From contig NZ_JAPTYD010000001.1 in the NCBI RefSeq assembly GCF_026913015.1, positions 310,001-374,000 on the forward strand: DNA of 64,000 nucleotides. Reading direction: 5' to 3'. Both the position numbers and the translations under genes were made by a program. The stretch comes from Paracoccus benzoatiresistens. Its GTDB lineage: Bacteria > Pseudomonadota > Alphaproteobacteria > Rhodobacterales > Rhodobacteraceae. The notes under the pieces are model-generated. The model was given only the letters and a program-made list of their open reading frames with translations. It was not told where the DNA came from and made no database searches. Below, in pieces: positions 53,162 through 62,895 of the stretch (its first letter is position 1; every line of letters begins with the position of its first letter).

Positions 53162-54802
53162 TCAATGATCTCGGGGCAGGTCTTCAAGGTGTTTCTGGGA
53201 AGGGGGAATGCCGTCACCCGGCGCGGCGGTGGCAGGATCGACGCCGGCCATGAGCAAGCCCAGATCGCCGACCGTAGCGTTCTGCGGCAGGCGCTCGCCC
53301 ATGATGCGGCCGTCGAACATGACGGCGATGCGGTCCGACAGCGACATGATCTCGTCAAGCTCGACCGAGACCAGCAGGATCGCCTTGCCCGCATCGCGCA
53401 ACTCGACGATGCGCTTGTGGATGAACTCGATGGCGCCGATGTCCACGCCGCGCGTCGGCTGGCCGATCAGCAGCAGGTCGGGGTTGCGCTCGATTTCGCG
53501 GGCCACGACGATCTTCTGCTGGTTGCCGCCGGAAAAGTTGCGCGCGGCCAGATCGCAGGTCGGCGGCCGCACGTCGAAGCGCCGGATCTTGCCCTCGGCA
53601 TCGCGGCGGATCGCATCGCGGTCCATCAGCGGGCCGCGGCCATATTCCGGCGCGTCGTGATAGCCGAAAGCCACGTTTTCCCAGGCGGCAAAGTCCATGA
53701 TGAGTCCCTCGGCCTGCCGGTCCTCGGGGATATGGCCAAGCCCGTTCCGGCGGCGTTCGGCGGCGTTGCACCCCGCCCCCGACAGCGCCAGGGGGGTGCC
53801 GTTCACCCGGACCTCGCCCGACACGGTGCTGCCCTTCTCGGGATAGCCGCCGAGGATTTCCAGAAGCTGCGTCTGGCCGTTGCCGGACACGCCCGCGATC
53901 CCCAGGATCTCGCCCGCGCGGATGTCCAGGTCGATGCCGCGCAGGCGTTCGACGCCGCTGTCATCGACCATGCGCAGGTTGCGGATCTCCAGGATCGGCT
54001 TGCCGGGCTGGGCGGGCGCCTTCTGCACGTTCAGCAGCACCTTGCGCCCGACCATCAGCTCCGCCAGCTGCTCGGGCGAGGTTTCCGCCGTCTTGACCGA
54101 GGCCACCATCTCTCCGCGCCGCATGACGCTGACGGTGTCGGTGATCTCCATGATCTCGCGCAGCTTGTGGGTGATCAGGATGATCGTCTTGCCCTCGGCC
54201 CGCAGGCCTTCCAGGATGCGGAACAGGTGGTCCGCCTCGGCGGGGGTCAGCACGCCGGTCGGCTCGTCCAGGATCAGGATGTCGGCCTGGCGATACAGCG
54301 CCTTGAGGATCTCCACCCGCTGCTGGTGGCCGACCGACAGTTCCTCGATCGTTTCGTCGGGATCGACGTTCAGTTCGTATTCCTGCGCCAGCCGCCGCAG
54401 CACGCCACGGGCCTTGGACAGGGACGGGCGCAGCAGGCGGCCATCCTCGACGCCCAGGATGATGTTTTCCAGGACGGTGAAGTTCTGGACCAGCTTGAAA
54501 TGCTGGAAGACCATGCCGATGCCCGCGCGGATCGCGGTCTGGCTGTCGGTGATGGTCAAGGGCTGGCCGTTGACCAGGATCTCGCCGCTGTCGGGCTTGT
54601 AGAAGCCATACAGGATCGACATCAGCGTGGACTTGCCCGCGCCGTTTTCGCCGATGATGCCGTGGATCGTGCCGCGCTCGACCCGCAGGTGGATGTCGCG
54701 GTTGGCCTGCACCGAACCGAAGGCCTTGGAAATGCCGCGCAGTTCGATGGCCGCAGGGGCGGCCGGCGACGGCCGCCCCCCGTTTTGCGCCACCACGGCC
54801 AT
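53162..54802 (-). CDS. Nucleoside-type ABC transporter ATP-binding protein (two domains)
   Basis: 546 residues with two ABC domains. First domain: Walker A GENGAGKST (near residue 53), signature LSVGHQQRVEI and Walker B LILDEPTG. Second domain: a degenerate Walker A (GVSGNGQTQ), signature FSGGNQQKIVVARE and LIGQPTRGVD. Such double ATPases (YufO/MglA-like) power importers with BMP-family binding proteins. It follows the binding-protein gene directly. Confidence 0.94.
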   Translation of the reverse strand: MAVVAQNGGRPSPAAPAAIELRGISKAFGSVQANRDIHLRVERGTIHGIIGENGAGKSTLMSILYGFYKPDSGEILVNGQPLTITDSQTAIRAGIGMVFQHFKLVQNFTVLENIILGVEDGRLLRPSLSKARGVLRRLAQEYELNVDPDETIEELSVGHQQRVEILKALYRQADILILDEPTGVLTPAEADHLFRILEGLRAEGKTIILITHKLREIMEITDTVSVMRRGEMVASVKTAETSPEQLAELMVGRKVLLNVQKAPAQPGKPILEIRNLRMVDDSGVERLRGIDLDIRAGEILGIAGVSGNGQTQLLEILGGYPEKGSTVSGEVRVNGTPLALSGAGCNAAERRRNGLGHIPEDRQAEGLIMDFAAWENVAFGYHDAPEYGRGPLMDRDAIRRDAEGKIRRFDVRPPTCDLAARNFSGGNQQKIVVAREIERNPDLLLIGQPTRGVDIGAIEFIHKRIVELRDAGKAILLVSVELDEIMSLSDRIAVMFDGRIMGERLPQNATVGDLGLLMAGVDPATAAPGDGIPPSQKHLEDLPRDH

Positions 54803-55786
54803 CTACTGGACCGGGCAGGTGTTGTCGGTCATGTAGTCGTGGACCGTGACTTCGCCCGAGGCGATCTTGGCCCGGGCCTCGTCCACGGCGGCCTGCATCT
54901 CGGGGGTCACCAGGGCCTTGTTGTTGTCGTCGATGGCCACGTCCACGCCTTCGGCCTTCAGGTCCATCACCTTGACGCCGGGCTCGACGCCGTTCTTGAA
55001 GGCGTCATAGACGGCATTGTCCACGCGCTTGACCATCGAGGTCAGGACCTTGCCAGGATGCAGGTGGTTCTGGTTGCTGTCGACGCCGACCGACAGGATG
55101 CCCTCGTCGGCTGCCGCCTGCAGGATGCCGATGCCGGTGCCGCCCGCCGCGGCATAGATGACGTCCGCGCCCTGGCTGATCTGGGCCTTTGCAAGCTCAC
55201 CGCCCTTGACGGGGTCGTTCCAGGCGGCGGGCGTGGTGCCGGTATAGTTGACCAGCACCTTGCCGTCGGGCTTGGCGGCCTTGAAGCCTTGCGCGAAGCC
55301 GCATTCGAACTTGTGGATCAGCGGGATGTCCATGCCGCCGATGAAGCCCACGGTCCCCGATTTCGAGGCCATCGCCGCCATGATCCCCGCCAGGTAGCTG
55401 CCCTGTTCCTCGGTGAAGACGATCGACTGCACGTTCGGCTGTTCCACGACCATGTCGATGATCGCGAACTTGGTGTCCGGGTAGTCCGGGGCCACCTGGT
55501 TCAGCACGTCGCCAAAGGCGAAGCCGGTCATCACGATGGGGTTGGCGCCGGTTTCGGCCAGGCGGCGGAGCGCCTGTTCGCGCTGCGCCTCGGACTGCAT
55601 TTCCAGTTCCTTGTAGGTGCCCCCGGTTTCATCCGCCCAGCGTTGCGCGCCCATATAGGCGGCTTCGTTGAAGGACTTGTCGAACTTGCCGCCAAGGTCG
55701 AAGATCAGCGCCGGTTCCGCCAGGGCTGCAGTGCCCGTCAGCGCCGTCAGCGCTACCCCCGCCAGAAGCGTTTTCATCAGGGCCAT
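54803..55786 (-). CDS. BMP-family substrate-binding protein of a nucleoside importer
   Basis: 327 residues with a cleavable signal peptide (MALMKTLLAGVALTALTGTAALA). BMP/Med family marks: LIFDLGGKFDKSFNEAAY, GFAFGDVLNQVAPDYPDTKFAIID, and GQGADVIYAAAGGTGIG-like ISQGADVIYAAAGGTGIG. It captures purine nucleosides in the periplasm, judging from the phosphorylase in the operon. First gene of a six-gene operon ending at 49664. Confidence 0.93.
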   Translation of the reverse strand: MALMKTLLAGVALTALTGTAALAEPALIFDLGGKFDKSFNEAAYMGAQRWADETGGTYKELEMQSEAQREQALRRLAETGANPIVMTGFAFGDVLNQVAPDYPDTKFAIIDMVVEQPNVQSIVFTEEQGSYLAGIMAAMASKSGTVGFIGGMDIPLIHKFECGFAQGFKAAKPDGKVLVNYTGTTPAAWNDPVKGGELAKAQISQGADVIYAAAGGTGIGILQAAADEGILSVGVDSNQNHLHPGKVLTSMVKRVDNAVYDAFKNGVEPGVKVMDLKAEGVDVAIDDNNKALVTPEMQAAVDEARAKIASGEVTVHDYMTDNTCPVQ

Positions 55787-55841
55787 AAGGAAACCTCATC
55801 CTGTTGTGCCGGGCGATTCAAGCCGCCCGCGCGATCGCTCG

Positions 55842-55870
55842 ATTAGGGCGCAATGGCCCTTGGCGGTCAA
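55842..55870 (-). promoter_or_regulatory. Promoter of the nucleoside importer operon
   Basis: On the minus strand TTGACC (55870-55865), 17 bases, then CCTAAT (55847-55842): a good housekeeping promoter, giving a leader of about 50 bases before the binding-protein gene. Its -35 box overlaps the last codons of rimI. Confidence 0.6.
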
Positions 55871-56286
55871 CCGCCTTCTTGGCGGCCATCCAGCGGCAGC
55901 TCCATGACAATCGCGTCCAGATCGGGGCCGTAATAGCGCCGCCTGCGGCCCGTTTCCCGCCAGCCGGTGGCGGCATAAAGGGCCTGCGCGGCGGCGTTGT
56001 CCGATGCGACCTCCAGAAAGGCGCGGGCCGCGCCCCGGGCGCGTGACGTGGCGGCAAATTCGGCCACCAACGCGCGGGCGATGCCCTGGCGCCGGGCATC
56101 GGGGCTGACGGCGAGGGTCAGCAGCTCGGCCTCGTCCGCGACCGTGCGGCCCAGCAGGAAGCCCTGGGGGCGGGTCAGCAGGAAGACATGCGGGCTGTCC
56201 AGCAGGGCGGCAAATTCGGCGCCGCTCCAGGGGCGGGGACGGGTAAAGCAGCGCGCGTGCAGCGCGGCAAGCTGGCCGGGCGTCAC
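55867..56286 (-). CDS. rimI: GNAT acetyltransferase, RimI-type
   Basis: 139 residues from a GTG whose last bases overlap the tsaB stop (GTGA). Acetyl-CoA site: LAVSPDARRQGIARALV; then AFLEVASDNAAAQALYAATGW and RRRYYG, the pattern of RimI and TsaD-associated acetyltransferases. E. coli RimI acetylates ribosomal protein S18. The genes tsaB and rimI are adjacent in many genomes. Confidence 0.88.
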   Translation of the reverse strand: MTPGQLAALHARCFTRPRPWSGAEFAALLDSPHVFLLTRPQGFLLGRTVADEAELLTLAVSPDARRQGIARALVAEFAATSRARGAARAFLEVASDNAAAQALYAATGWRETGRRRRYYGPDLDAIVMELPLDGRQEGG

Positions 56287-56873
56287 GGCAGGATCAGCGG
56301 CGCCGGATCCCGCGGAGGGGCTGCATCGGCAGGGCGCAGGTACAGCGGTGCCGGCCGCGGGCCGGGATCCGCGCGGCGGGACAGCGCGATCCGTGCGATG
56401 GCGATGGCGGGCGGGACCAGCGGTTCTGACGGCTCGGGGCCGGGCGGCAGCGAACCGGCTGCAGCCTGCTGCGGACGGTCCCCCGCGCCGGCGCCGAAAT
56501 CCTGCCACGCGACCTGATCGGCGCGCAAGGGCAGCACCACCCGGCAGGGCCGGGGCAGGTCGCAGGCTGCGGCCTTGGTGGCCGTCACGCCCACGGCGGG
56601 AATTCCCAGGGACAGCGCCAGCCCGCGCGCGGCGGCCACCGCAATGCGGATGCCGGTGAAATTGCCGGGTCCGACGCCGACGCCGATCACGTCCAGGTCG
56701 TGCCAGGAAAGGCCCGCATCCGCCAGCAAATCCTCCAGCAGCGGAAACAGCCGTTCGGCCTGGCCCTTGGCCATGTCCTCGTGGCGATGCGCCAGGACGG
56801 CATCCCCGCGCAGCAAAGCGGCCGCGCAATGCGCGGCCGATGTGTCAAGCCCAAGCGCTAACGGATCAGGCAA
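56283..56873 (-). CDS. tsaB: tRNA threonylcarbamoyladenosine biosynthesis protein TsaB
   Basis: 196 residues with the ASKHA fold: GLDTSAAHCAAALL at the N-terminus and DVIGVGVGPGNFTGIRIAVAAARGLALS in the middle. It dimerises with TsaD to make the t6A37 modification. It overlaps the nfu gene by eight bases and rimI by four, forming a tight three-gene set on the minus strand. Confidence 0.94.
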   Translation of the reverse strand: MPDPLALGLDTSAAHCAAALLRGDAVLAHRHEDMAKGQAERLFPLLEDLLADAGLSWHDLDVIGVGVGPGNFTGIRIAVAAARGLALSLGIPAVGVTATKAAACDLPRPCRVVLPLRADQVAWQDFGAGAGDRPQQAAAGSLPPGPEPSEPLVPPAIAIARIALSRRADPGPRPAPLYLRPADAAPPRDPAPLILP

Positions 56874-57423
56874 CCGGCCGGACCTCGACCACCTCGGGGA
56901 TGTAGTGGCGCAGCAGGTTCTCGATCCCCATCTTCAGCGTCAGGGTCGAGGAGGGGCAGCCCGCGCAGGCACCCTGCATGTGCAGGTAGACGACGCCGCG
57001 GTCGAAGCCGTGGAAGGTGATGTCCCCGCCATCCTGCGCCACCGCCGGGCGGACGCGGGTGTCCAGCAGTTCCTTGATCTGGACCACGATCTCTGAATCG
57101 GGGCCGTCATGGCTGGCATGGCCCGCCTTTTCCGCCTTGCCTTCAATGGCCGGGGCGCCGGACTGGTAATGCTCCATGATGGCGCCCAGGATCGAGGGCT
57201 TGAGATGGTCCCAAGGCTGGTCGTCGGCCTTCGTCACGGTCACGAAGTCGCGCCCCAGGAACACGCCGGTCACGCCCCCCACGGCAAAGATCCGCTTGGC
57301 CAGGGGCGAACCCCCCGCAGTCTCGGGTGCAGGGAAATCCGCCGTGCCGCTGTCCAGCACGGTTTCGCCGGGAAGAAACTTCAACGTCGCAGGGTTCGGT
57401 GTGGTTTCGGTCTGGATGAACAT
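56866..57423 (-). CDS. NifU-family iron-sulfur carrier (Nfu type)
   Basis: 185 residues: N-terminal Nfu_N domain (MFIQTETTPNPATLKFLPG) and a C-terminal NifU domain with the cluster-binding CxxC (GACAGCPSSTLTLK) near residue 155. It delivers [4Fe-4S] clusters to target enzymes. It is first of the nfu-tsaB-rimI set; a gap of about 65 bases with no overlap separates it from the uspA stop. Confidence 0.94.
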   Translation of the reverse strand: MFIQTETTPNPATLKFLPGETVLDSGTADFPAPETAGGSPLAKRIFAVGGVTGVFLGRDFVTVTKADDQPWDHLKPSILGAIMEHYQSGAPAIEGKAEKAGHASHDGPDSEIVVQIKELLDTRVRPAVAQDGGDITFHGFDRGVVYLHMQGACAGCPSSTLTLKMGIENLLRHYIPEVVEVRPVA

Positions 57424-57487
57424 GGCCAGGACTCCTTTAAGGCGGATATGGCGATGCGCGGCGCGCGGGTCAAGCGTTCCGGGCGGA

Positions 57488-57943
57488 TCAGGTGATCGCT
57501 TCCAGCCGTTCCTTCGAGATGTCGGCGGGCACGATGGTGATGGGGCAGGGCAGGGTCGCGGCCTCTCGCAACAAGCGCGCCAGCAGCGGGTTCTGCACCG
57601 ACTTGTCGGGGTTCAGGCCGATGGCGATGATGCCGACCTCGGGGTCCTCGGTCAGATAGGCCAGCAGCTGTTCGGCCGGATCCCCCTCGCGGATGACCAG
57701 CTCCGGCTCGACTTTCGGGCGCATCCGCATCCATTTGGCGAAGACCTCGAAATGCGCCTCGATCCGTTCATAGGCCTCGGCGCGCATCACCTCGGCCACG
57801 CCGAAGCCGTGCTGGATCTCGTTCGGAGGAATGACCGCCAGCACCGTCACCGCGCCGCCGGAATTCGATGCCCGCATGGCGGCAAAGCGCATCGCGTTCA
57901 GGCATTCCCGGCTGTCGTCCAGCATCACAAGAAACTTTCGCAT
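57488..57943 (-). CDS. Universal stress protein (UspA-like)
   Basis: 151 residues, alpha/beta fold. KFLVMLDDSRECLNAMRFA at the start and IIAIGLNPDKSVQNPLLARLL near the end; the ATP-binding G-x2-G-x9-G(S/T) is not clearly complete, so nucleotide binding is uncertain. The start at 57943 matches the family; longer versions would need unusual N-terminal extensions. Stand-alone gene, divergent from the sugar transferase. Confidence 0.85.
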   Translation of the reverse strand: MRKFLVMLDDSRECLNAMRFAAMRASNSGGAVTVLAVIPPNEIQHGFGVAEVMRAEAYERIEAHFEVFAKWMRMRPKVEPELVIREGDPAEQLLAYLTEDPEVGIIAIGLNPDKSVQNPLLARLLREAATLPCPITIVPADISKERLEAIT

Positions 57944-58092
57944 CCCCTGCCTTTGCATTGCCTTTCCGGCCAGACAGTGGCCGCTTTGCAATGGTCGCGC
58001 AAGTCATTCAGCGGATTGCAGCAAGGCCGGTTTCCATGTTTCCGGCAATATGCTACCGCCCAGCAAGAACGAGTTGTTGCAGGGCAGGCATC

Positions 58093-58836
58093 GTGACAAT
58101 CCACCATGACTGGGACAAGACCAGTTCGGCACGCCTAGCCGCGCCGAAGATGGCCTGGTTCGTGGTTGATGCGAATTCGTCGCTGGCCAATCCCGCGCCG
58201 CGCGGCAAGCGGCTCTTCGACATCATCCTTGCGCTTATCCTGCTGATTCCCTTGTCCATCGTCATGGGTGTCGTTGCAATCCTTCTGCTGATCCAGCAAG
58301 GCCGGCCGATCTTCTATTCGGCCGAGCGGATGCGGGCGCCGGGGCGGTCCTTCACGCAGTTGAAGTTCCGCACAATGATCGGCGAGGATGAGGATTCGGG
58401 CGCGACCGGCGCGCACAAGCATTGGCGCATCACGCCGCTTGGCCATTTCCTGCGCCGCACGCGAATCGACGAATTGCCGCAGTTGTTCAACATCTTGGCC
58501 GGCGACATGAGCTTTGTGGGCCCCCGCCCGCCCTTGCGCGAATATGTGGAGCGCTTCCCCGCCGTCTATTCCCAGGTCCTGAAAAGCCGCCCCGGGGTGA
58601 CGGGCCTTGCGACCCTGATCTATCACCGGCACGAGGACCGCATCCTCGCCCGCTGCAAGAGCGCCGAGGCGACCGAGCGCGCCTATTACCGCCGCTGCCT
58701 GCCCGCGAAGCTGAAGATCGACCTGATCTATCAGCGCCACCGCGACATCCGGCTTGACCTGTGGATCATGTGGAACACGCTGAAGATCGTGTTCACCTCC
58801 AAGGACGAACGCCCGCGCCGGCGGGGCCGCCCCTAG
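58093..58836 (+). CDS. Undecaprenyl-phosphate-type sugar transferase (exopolysaccharide initiation)
   Basis: 247 residues if it starts at the GTG 58093; an ATG at 58150 (MAWFVVD) would give 228. One re-entrant membrane helix ([21 protein letters not shown]) precedes the bacterial sugar transferase domain: [26 protein letters not shown] and [12 protein letters not shown] with the catalytic Asp-Glu pair. It transfers a sugar phosphate onto a lipid carrier. No other polysaccharide genes are near, so it may start a polymer encoded elsewhere. Confidence 0.88.
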   Translation: MTIHHDWDKTSSARLAAPKMAWFVVDANSSLANPAPRGKRLFDIILALILLIPLSIVMGVVAILLLIQQGRPIFYSAERMRAPGRSFTQLKFRTMIGEDEDSGATGAHKHWRITPLGHFLRRTRIDELPQLFNILAGDMSFVGPRPPLREYVERFPAVYSQVLKSRPGVTGLATLIYHRHEDRILARCKSAEATERAYYRRCLPAKLKIDLIYQRHRDIRLDLWIMWNTLKIVFTSKDERPRRRGRP

Positions 58837-59612
58837 TTTCCGAACGGATCCTGCGGATAGCCGACACCGCATAGGTAAAGGCCATTCGGTGGGCAGACCG
58901 GCCCGCAGGCCGCACGATCCCTGGCCTTCAGTGCCTCGGCCACGCGGTCGGCCGGCCATGCGCGCGCCCCGACCCGCTCCAACGTGCCGACGATGGACCG
59001 GACCTGGTTGTGCAGGAAGGACCGCGCCCTCAGGTGAAAGCGGTATTCGCGGCCCTGGGGGATGGGGGTTTCCTCGATCGTGATCTCGTCCAGCGTCTTG
59101 ACCGGACTGGCCGACTGGCAGATCGAGGATCGGAAGGTCGTGAAATCATGCAGCCCGATCAGATGGGCCGCCCCCTGGCGCATGGCGTCGGGATCCAGCG
59201 GGTTCAGCACCTGCCAGACAAGGCCGCGGTCATGGGTGGCGGGCGCGCGGCGGGCTTGCAGGCGGAACAGATAGCGCCGCTCGGTCGCGGAAAAGCGGGC
59301 GTGGAAATCGTCGGGAACGCGGGCGGCGGCCAGAACAGCCACGGGCGCGGGCTTCAGATGGAAATTCAGCGCCTCGGCCAGCCGGAACGGATCCCAATCG
59401 CGCGCCAGATCCGCATGGGCGACCTGCGCGGTGGCATGGACGCCCGCATCGGTCCGCCCCGCCGCCGCAATCCGCGCCCCGGCCGCAAAGCCGCTATCCA
59501 GCCGCGCCAGGGCAGCTTCGACGGCGCCCTGGACCGAGGGCTGGTCGGCCTGCGCCTGCCAGCCGGCAAAGGGGCGGCCGTCATATTCGATCTTCAGGGC
59601 AAAGCGCGGCAT
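58833..59612 (-). CDS. truA: tRNA pseudouridine synthase A
   Basis: 259 residues; makes pseudouridine at positions 38-40 of the tRNA anticodon stem. The catalytic Asp is in [15 protein letters not shown] (about residue 54). [10 protein letters not shown] at the N-terminus and [20 protein letters not shown] are characteristic. It converges with the sugar transferase, overlapping by four bases. Confidence 0.95.
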   Translation of the reverse strand: MPRFALKIEYDGRPFAGWQAQADQPSVQGAVEAALARLDSGFAAGARIAAAGRTDAGVHATAQVAHADLARDWDPFRLAEALNFHLKPAPVAVLAAARVPDDFHARFSATERRYLFRLQARRAPATHDRGLVWQVLNPLDPDAMRQGAAHLIGLHDFTTFRSSICQSASPVKTLDEITIEETPIPQGREYRFHLRARSFLHNQVRSIVGTLERVGARAWPADRVAEALKARDRAACGPVCPPNGLYLCGVGYPQDPFGN

Positions 59613-59619
59613 CGAAAGA

Positions 59620-60576
59620 TCAGCGCGCCTTGTCCCGGTCAGGGTTCAGCAGACCATCCAGGAAGCGGGCGGTTTCCGTCCGGGGCGCCTCAAGCGCGGC
59701 AGGCTCGCTGGCCCGGACGCCTTCGCGCGCCAGGCGGTCCCGCAGGACCGAGATTTCGATGTCCAGATCCGCCCGGTCGCCTTCCAGCAGATGCTGCGAC
59801 TTGGCGCTGAAATCCTTTTCCAGATCGTTAAGGAATGTCTCGTAGGAGGCCCGCGTCTCCGGATCCTGCGTGCGGCGGTACAGGTCCGCGAACTTCACCG
59901 TCGCGTCGCGCGCGCCCATCAGGTAGACGCCCATGTAGCGCCGCGCCGCCGACAGATCGCCGGGATTGCTGCGCACGCGGTCGAACAGTTCCTCGACCGT
60001 GCCGGCAAAGCGGTCCACGCGCGCCTCCAGCCAGCGGTCGCCGATGCGGCGGATCGCGTCGCGCATCTGGGCCAGGTGCGCCTCGCCTTCCTCGATCATC
60101 TTCTGGGCGCGGTCCTGCTGGAACTCGTCCACGCCCGCCATGCCCTTGTCGCGCATCGGGTCGGTGCCGAAGGCCAGCCAGTGCAGCACCATGCCCGTCG
60201 CGCCGATCAGCCCGGCACCTGCCAGGCTGCCGGGTTCGGCCGCGCCAAGCCCCAGGCCCAGCCCCGTCAGCACGCTGCCGAACAGCTTGCGCGGGATGGC
60301 CGGTCGGCGGGCGACACGGCGGACCTCATAGGCAGCCTCGGCGGCCAGACCCTCACCCGTCATCCACATGGCGCTGGCGATCGTGCCAAAGGCGGCCAGG
60401 CTGGCGGCCATGCCGGCGGGATCCTGGAAAAAAGCCCCGAACAGGAAGGGCACCGCGGCGATCGTCACGTATTTCGGGCGTCCGGCCAGCCGGTGCCGGA
60501 TCGGCGCGGGGGCGGCCTGGTTCAGGTTGCCCTGCTGCATCCCGGGCGAGAAGCGCCCGCCAAAGCGTTTCGCCAT
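59620..60576 (-). CDS. XpaC/5-bromo-4-chloroindolyl phosphate hydrolysis family protein
   Basis: 318 residues. After a basic N-terminus come several hydrophobic segments ([34 protein letters not shown]) and then a long helical part with coiled-coil character ([42 protein letters not shown]). This matches XpaC-family proteins, often paired with a toxic-anion-resistance TelA gene, which is absent next door. The start at 60576 is preceded by GTAAGGGC, part of which encodes the end of the 26-codon ORF upstream. Confidence 0.8.
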   Translation of the reverse strand: MAKRFGGRFSPGMQQGNLNQAAPAPIRHRLAGRPKYVTIAAVPFLFGAFFQDPAGMAASLAAFGTIASAMWMTGEGLAAEAAYEVRRVARRPAIPRKLFGSVLTGLGLGLGAAEPGSLAGAGLIGATGMVLHWLAFGTDPMRDKGMAGVDEFQQDRAQKMIEEGEAHLAQMRDAIRRIGDRWLEARVDRFAGTVEELFDRVRSNPGDLSAARRYMGVYLMGARDATVKFADLYRRTQDPETRASYETFLNDLEKDFSAKSQHLLEGDRADLDIEISVLRDRLAREGVRASEPAALEAPRTETARFLDGLLNPDRDKAR

Positions 60577-60580
60577 GCCC

Positions 60581-60661
60581 TTACCCCGCCCCGAACGAGG
60601 CATAGAGCGTCACAAGAACCAGCAGATAGAAACTGAGCCTTTGGATGGCGTTCTGCGACAT
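60581..60661 (-). CDS. 26-residue membrane microprotein
   Basis: GGAAGGACGGGA before the ATG is the best ribosome site in the area. The product begins MSQNAIQRLSF and continues with one hydrophobic helix (YLLVLVTLYASF) ending in GAG. Its stop lies four bases before the XpaC start, so translation of the two should be coupled. Very short; protein evidence is needed. Confidence 0.55.
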   Translation of the reverse strand: MSQNAIQRLSFYLLVLVTLYASFGAG

Positions 60662-60734
60662 TCCCGTCCTTCCCTGGGGGGCCGGATCGGCCCGTAGGGC
60701 TTCTATATCGGGATTGCGGGCCGGATTGCAAAGA

Positions 60735-61718
60735 TCAGCGGCGCGGAAACAGCCGGTCAAGCGCCTGCTCCAGCGGTGCGGGGTCGTCGATGGCAAGCCG
60801 CACCGGCAAAGTCATCACCCGGGACCGGAAGGAGCGGGGCAGGCGGGCGGCGTCCTTTTCGGTGGTGACAAGCTGCGCGCCGGTCAACCGCGCCTCGGTT
60901 TCCAGCCGGGTCAGCAGGGCGGGGGTGAAGGGCTGGTGATCCTCCAGCGCCTCGGCCCGGACCACGGCGGCGCCAAGCCCCGCCAGGGTGGCAAAGAACT
61001 TTTCCGGATGGCCGATGCCCGCGAAGGCCAGCACGCGGTGGCCCTGCCAGTCCATGCCCATCTGCAGGGGCGCAAGATGGCCGCGCAGATGTGGCGGGCC
61101 TTCGGGGGCGGCGAAGCGGGCCTGGGCATCAGGCGGGCCGATGGACAGCAGCAGGTCCGCGCGGGCAAGGCCGGTCTCCACGGGTTCGCGCAAGGGTCCT
61201 GCGGGGATGCAGAACCCGTTGCCAAAGCCCTTGGCCGCATCGACCACGACCAAAGACAGGTCATGTGCAAGCGCCGGGTCCTGGAAGCCGTCATCCAGGA
61301 TGATCGCCTGCGCCCCGCCTGCCACGGCCGCGCGCGCGCCAGCCAGCCGATCCTTGGCGACCCAGACCGGCCCGAAGGCCGCCATCAGCAGCGGCTCGTC
61401 CCCGGTCAGGGCAGCGTCGTGACGCGATTCCTCGACCCGCAGGGGGCCCTCGGCGCTGCCCCCATAACCGCGCGACACGACATGCGCCGCGATCCCCCGC
61501 GCCAGCAGGATCTGTTGCAGGTGAATGACGGTGGGCGTCTTGCCGGTGCCGCCGGCGTTGAGGTTGCCGACGCAGACCACCGGCACGCCGGCCCGCGCGC
61601 GCGCCCCGCCCGCCAGCCGCCGGGCGGTGGCGCGCGCATAGGCGGCCCCCAGCGGCGCCAGCAGACGCGCGGCCAGGGCGGGCGGGCGCTGATACCAGAA
61701 GGCGGGCGCGCGTTTCAC
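60735..61718 (-). CDS. lpxK: Tetraacyldisaccharide 4'-kinase
   Basis: Phosphorylates the lipid A disaccharide at the 4' position at the inner face of the inner membrane. 327 residues with an N-terminal hydrophobic patch, P-loop [18 protein letters not shown] (about residue 50) and [21 protein letters not shown]. The start overlaps the stop of the Kdo-transferase-like gene by four bases. Confidence 0.95.
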   Translation of the reverse strand: MKRAPAFWYQRPPALAARLLAPLGAAYARATARRLAGGARARAGVPVVCVGNLNAGGTGKTPTVIHLQQILLARGIAAHVVSRGYGGSAEGPLRVEESRHDAALTGDEPLLMAAFGPVWVAKDRLAGARAAVAGGAQAIILDDGFQDPALAHDLSLVVVDAAKGFGNGFCIPAGPLREPVETGLARADLLLSIGPPDAQARFAAPEGPPHLRGHLAPLQMGMDWQGHRVLAFAGIGHPEKFFATLAGLGAAVVRAEALEDHQPFTPALLTRLETEARLTGAQLVTTEKDAARLPRSFRSRVMTLPVRLAIDDPAPLEQALDRLFPRR

Positions 61719-62872
61719 GGGCCGGCCTTTTCGATGGCGTCAAGGACCGGTGCGCAGATCCGCATGGTCACGTCCGCGCCGCCGGTGCTGACGGTCCAGG
61801 CATTGCTGGCCAGCGTCGCGATCAGTTCGGGCTGGGACAGTTCGGCGATGGCGGCGGCCAGTTCCTCGGCATCGGCGACCTGCCGCGCTGCGCCCGCGCC
61901 GCCGAGCTGCTGCCATTCCGTGGGGAAGCGTTCGGTGCGTGGGCCGTGGACGATGGCCGAGCCCAGGGCCGCGGGCTCGAACGGGTGGCGGGCGGCGGCG
62001 TCGTCGCCCCCCAGCGTGCCGCCCAGATAGGTGACGGGGGCCAGGCGATACCACAGCCCCATCTCGGTCGGGCCATCGGTCAGCATGACATGGACATCGT
62101 CGGTCGGATCCTCGTCCAGCGAGCGGCGGGCGACCACCAGGCCGCTGGCCTCGATCTCGGCGGCCAGGGGGTCGATGCGGGCCGGATCGCGGGGGGCCAG
62201 GAACAGCAGCGCCCGGTGGGACTGGGCCAGGGCCGCGTGATGAGCGGTCAGCACCGCCTGCTCCTCGTCCGGCGGGACCGAGGCCGCAAGCCAGGCGTGG
62301 CGGCCGCGCAGAAGCTGGGCCATGATGCTGCGCTCGGCCTCGGAGCAGGGGAGGGGATCGCGGATCTCGGCCACCGGCCCGGTCATGGTGACGCGCCGGC
62401 GATCGGCCCGCATCCGCAGCGCGGTGGCATGGCTGGCAGGGTCGGTGACCAGGATGGCCCGCATTGAGCGCAGCAATTCGCGGCGGCGAAGCGCGCCCAA
62501 GGTCCAGCCCGAATCCTCGGGCTGGAAGCGCGCCTCAGCCAGGATGACCGGCACATCACGGCGGCCCGAGGCGGTGACCAGCGCGGCCGGCAGGTCGGAA
62601 CCCAGCAGCAGCAGCGCGGCAGGCCGGGCCTGCATCAGCGCCTCGGCAGCCGCAGGGGTCAGGTCGGCCAGTTCCAGGATGCGCAGGTCCGGCCGCGCGC
62701 GCATCAGGCGGCGCTGGACCTGGGAAAAGGCCACGCGCGCATCAGGGGACACATGGACCAGAAGCAGGGGGCCGGTGCCCTGGGGAACGTCGGGCGCGGC
62801 GTCCTGTCCCGCGGCCTTGCGAAGCTGCCACCACAGCCCAAGTCGCCCGATGCCGAAACCGCCCTTGCCCAT
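61715..62872 (-). CDS. Kdo-transferase-like protein (WaaA/KdtA paralogue), probably degenerate at the active site
   Basis: 385 residues of GT-B type. The C-terminal nucleotide-binding half is clear: [23 protein letters not shown] and [11 protein letters not shown] resemble WaaA. The N-terminal part differs: where WaaA has HAVSVGE with the catalytic glutamate, this protein reads HVSPDARV, with Ala45 in place of Glu. The membrane-associated N-terminal helix of WaaA is also missing. It lies directly before lpxK, a conserved setting in Rhodobacteraceae. It may be an inactive or altered paralogue; a normal waaA may be elsewhere. Confidence 0.8.
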   Translation of the reverse strand: MGKGGFGIGRLGLWWQLRKAAGQDAAPDVPQGTGPLLLVHVSPDARVAFSQVQRRLMRARPDLRILELADLTPAAAEALMQARPAALLLLGSDLPAALVTASGRRDVPVILAEARFQPEDSGWTLGALRRRELLRSMRAILVTDPASHATALRMRADRRRVTMTGPVAEIRDPLPCSEAERSIMAQLLRGRHAWLAASVPPDEEQAVLTAHHAALAQSHRALLFLAPRDPARIDPLAAEIEASGLVVARRSLDEDPTDDVHVMLTDGPTEMGLWYRLAPVTYLGGTLGGDDAAARHPFEPAALGSAIVHGPRTERFPTEWQQLGGAGAARQVADAEELAAAIAELSQPELIATLASNAWTVSTGGADVTMRICAPVLDAIEKAGP

Positions 62873-62895
62873 GGCCTGCCCCTGGCTGCGGACGA

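Noticed and set aside
51701..55846. A 1381-codon open frame antisense to the nucleoside importer genes
   Set aside because: Same reason: composition-driven shadow of genuine ABC transporter genes; rich in His, Gln, Asp and Arg without motifs.
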